DNA from: CAYYWV01 sp964475385 | GTDB lineage: Bacteria > Pseudomonadota > Alphaproteobacteria > JAAXGF01 | Assembly: GCA_964475385.1 (NCBI GenBank) | Contig: CAYYWV010000120.1 | Span: 1-6,821, forward strand | DNA: 6,821 bases | Reading direction: 5' to 3' | Part shown: positions 6,140-6,821 of the stretch, piece by piece | Position numbering within the stretch: the stretch's first letter is position 1 | How the letters are laid out: every line of letters begins with the position of its first letter | Program-made: the position numbers and the translations under genes | Notes under the pieces: generated by a model | Databases searched by the model: none | What the model was told of the DNA's origin: nothing | The model's input: only the letters and a program-made list of their open reading frames with translations

Positions 6140-6821
6140 GCCTGCGTGCGGACGATCTGGTAGAGCCGAGCGATTCCGTCGAAAAGCGCGGGCTTGGCGG
6201 GGGCGAACCCGTCGAGATGAAGGGCGTCGAGAATCCGGCGGCCGAGCGGGTCTTCGGGCATTGCGAACAAAGCCTCGGCGATCGCTCGCGTCACCGGGTG
6301 GTCCTGAAGCGTCCGGCTGCACGCGATGGGCGGAAAGCCCAGCCACTGAGACCGGCGGATCACCCGAGTGCGGATGGTCAACGCGGGCTCGATCGCATTC
6401 ACCACCTCCCACACGTAGCCGTCGACGCTTCCGCCTTCGGCCAAAGCGGCGGCGACCGCGCGGATCACGTTGCGATGCCCATAGGTGAAGAAATGCCTCT
6501 TGAAATAGGTCTCGGGCCGCTCGCCGATCTCGGCCAGAAGGGCGCGCGTGACCAGAAAGCCCGAGTTGCTGTTGGGGTCCGAAAAAGCGTGGACCGTTCC
6601 CCGAAGATCGTCGAACGACCGGGCGGCGTTGCGTTCGTTCACGATCAGATAGGATTGATAGAGCGGCTGGCCGTTAAAAAGGGGAACGGCGACAAGAGAC
6701 AACCGGTCGCGGTACTGGACATAAGGAAAGCCGCAGATCCAGGCCGCGTTGAGCTGGCCGGAAAGCAGCATCAGGGTGATCTCTTGATAGGTTCGGCGCT
6801 TGATAAGCTCGACCGGCCGCC
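6136..6821 (-). CDS. aioX: Arsenite-binding periplasmic protein AioX (5' partial)
   Basis: PhnD-like periplasmic binding protein that, in the known systems, binds arsenite and is needed for AioS/AioR signalling. The frame is open to the window edge; 227 residues plus the stop are visible, while the family has about 300, so the signal peptide and roughly the first 70-80 residues lie outside. Family signatures are a KRRTYQEI stretch just before the LLSGQLNAAWICGFPY segment, and DPNSNSG (codons about 6559-6579), a PhnD-like ligand-loop motif. The Cys in AWICGFPY (codon 6733-6735) should fall near residue 100-110 of the full protein, matching the cysteine reported essential for arsenite sensing in Agrobacterium (C106, from memory). 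A second Cys is at 6319-6321. Its stop overlaps the aioS start by 4 nt. Alternative: a phosphonate/phosphite/phosphate-type binding protein, but the neighbours argue strongly for AioX. Confidence 0.9.
   Translation of the reverse strand, partial: RPVELIKRRTYQEITLMLLSGQLNAAWICGFPYVQYRDRLSLVAVPLFNGQPLYQSYLIVNERNAARSFDDLRGTVHAFSDPNSNSGFLVTRALLAEIGERPETYFKRHFFTYGHRNVIRAVAAALAEGGSVDGYVWEVVNAIEPALTIRTRVIRRSQWLGFPPIACSRTLQDHPVTRAIAEALFAMPEDPLGRRILDALHLDGFAPAKPALFDGIARLYQIVRTQA

Noticed and set aside
4643..6163. A 506-codon plus-strand open frame opposite aioS.
   Set aside because: It is the codon-aligned antisense shadow of aioS for the same codon-use reason; no recognisable domain or ribosome binding site.
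6140..6412. A 91-residue N-terminal extension of AioS from an upstream in-frame start.
   Set aside because: It lies wholly inside aioX in another frame, is Arg/Pro-rich without domain character, and would bury TM1. The 4-nt overlap start at 6139 is the natural one.

Overview
The window is one co-directional block of five genes, all on the minus strand, that together form a complete-looking aerobic arsenite oxidase locus. In transcription order, from the right edge to the left, they are aioX (5' end cut off by the window edge), aioS, aioR, aioB and aioA. The DNA is GC-rich. Several traits point to an alphaproteobacterium resembling the Rhizobium NT-26/Agrobacterium type of system: the X-S-R-B-A gene order, the 844-residue AioA, and an AioB Rieske domain lacking the disulfide cysteines. 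The organism assignment is inference; no taxonomic marker is present.

Right half (about 3364-6821), sensing and control. AioX is a PhnD-like periplasmic binding protein expected to bind arsenite. AioS is a membrane histidine kinase with two transmembrane segments, a periplasmic domain, HAMP, HisKA and HATPase modules. AioR is an NtrC-type activator with receiver, AAA+ domain with GAFTGA, and Fis-type HTH. The three reading frames overlap (4 nt for aioX/aioS, 14 nt for aioS/aioR), so they look translationally coupled.

Middle (3205-3363), the control region between aioR and aioB. It holds a perfect-consensus sigma-54 promoter (TGGCACG-N4-TTGCT) facing aioB. About 115 bp upstream of the predicted transcription start is a perfect 8-bp inverted repeat, well placed to be the AioR enhancer site. 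The promoter fixes the aioB start at 3204, because the longer upstream TTG start lies inside the promoter itself.

Left half (77-3204), the enzyme. AioB is the Tat-targeted Rieske subunit and AioA the molybdopterin/3Fe-4S catalytic subunit. They are 15 nt apart, each with a clear ribosome binding site. A strong Rho-independent terminator begins 20 nt after the aioA stop. The cytochrome c and molybdenum-cofactor genes that often follow aioA are therefore not in this transcript. Positions 1-76 hold no supportable gene, only a small hairpin.

How it should work, from knowledge of the family: arsenite in the periplasm binds AioX, AioX signals through AioS, AioR is phosphorylated and drives sigma-54 RNA polymerase at the aioBA promoter. 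AioA and AioB are then exported as a folded pair by the Tat system and oxidise arsenite to arsenate, passing electrons to a periplasmic carrier. I see no novel system; the most useful details are the promoter/enhancer arrangement, the corrected aioB start and the Rieske disulfide loss.
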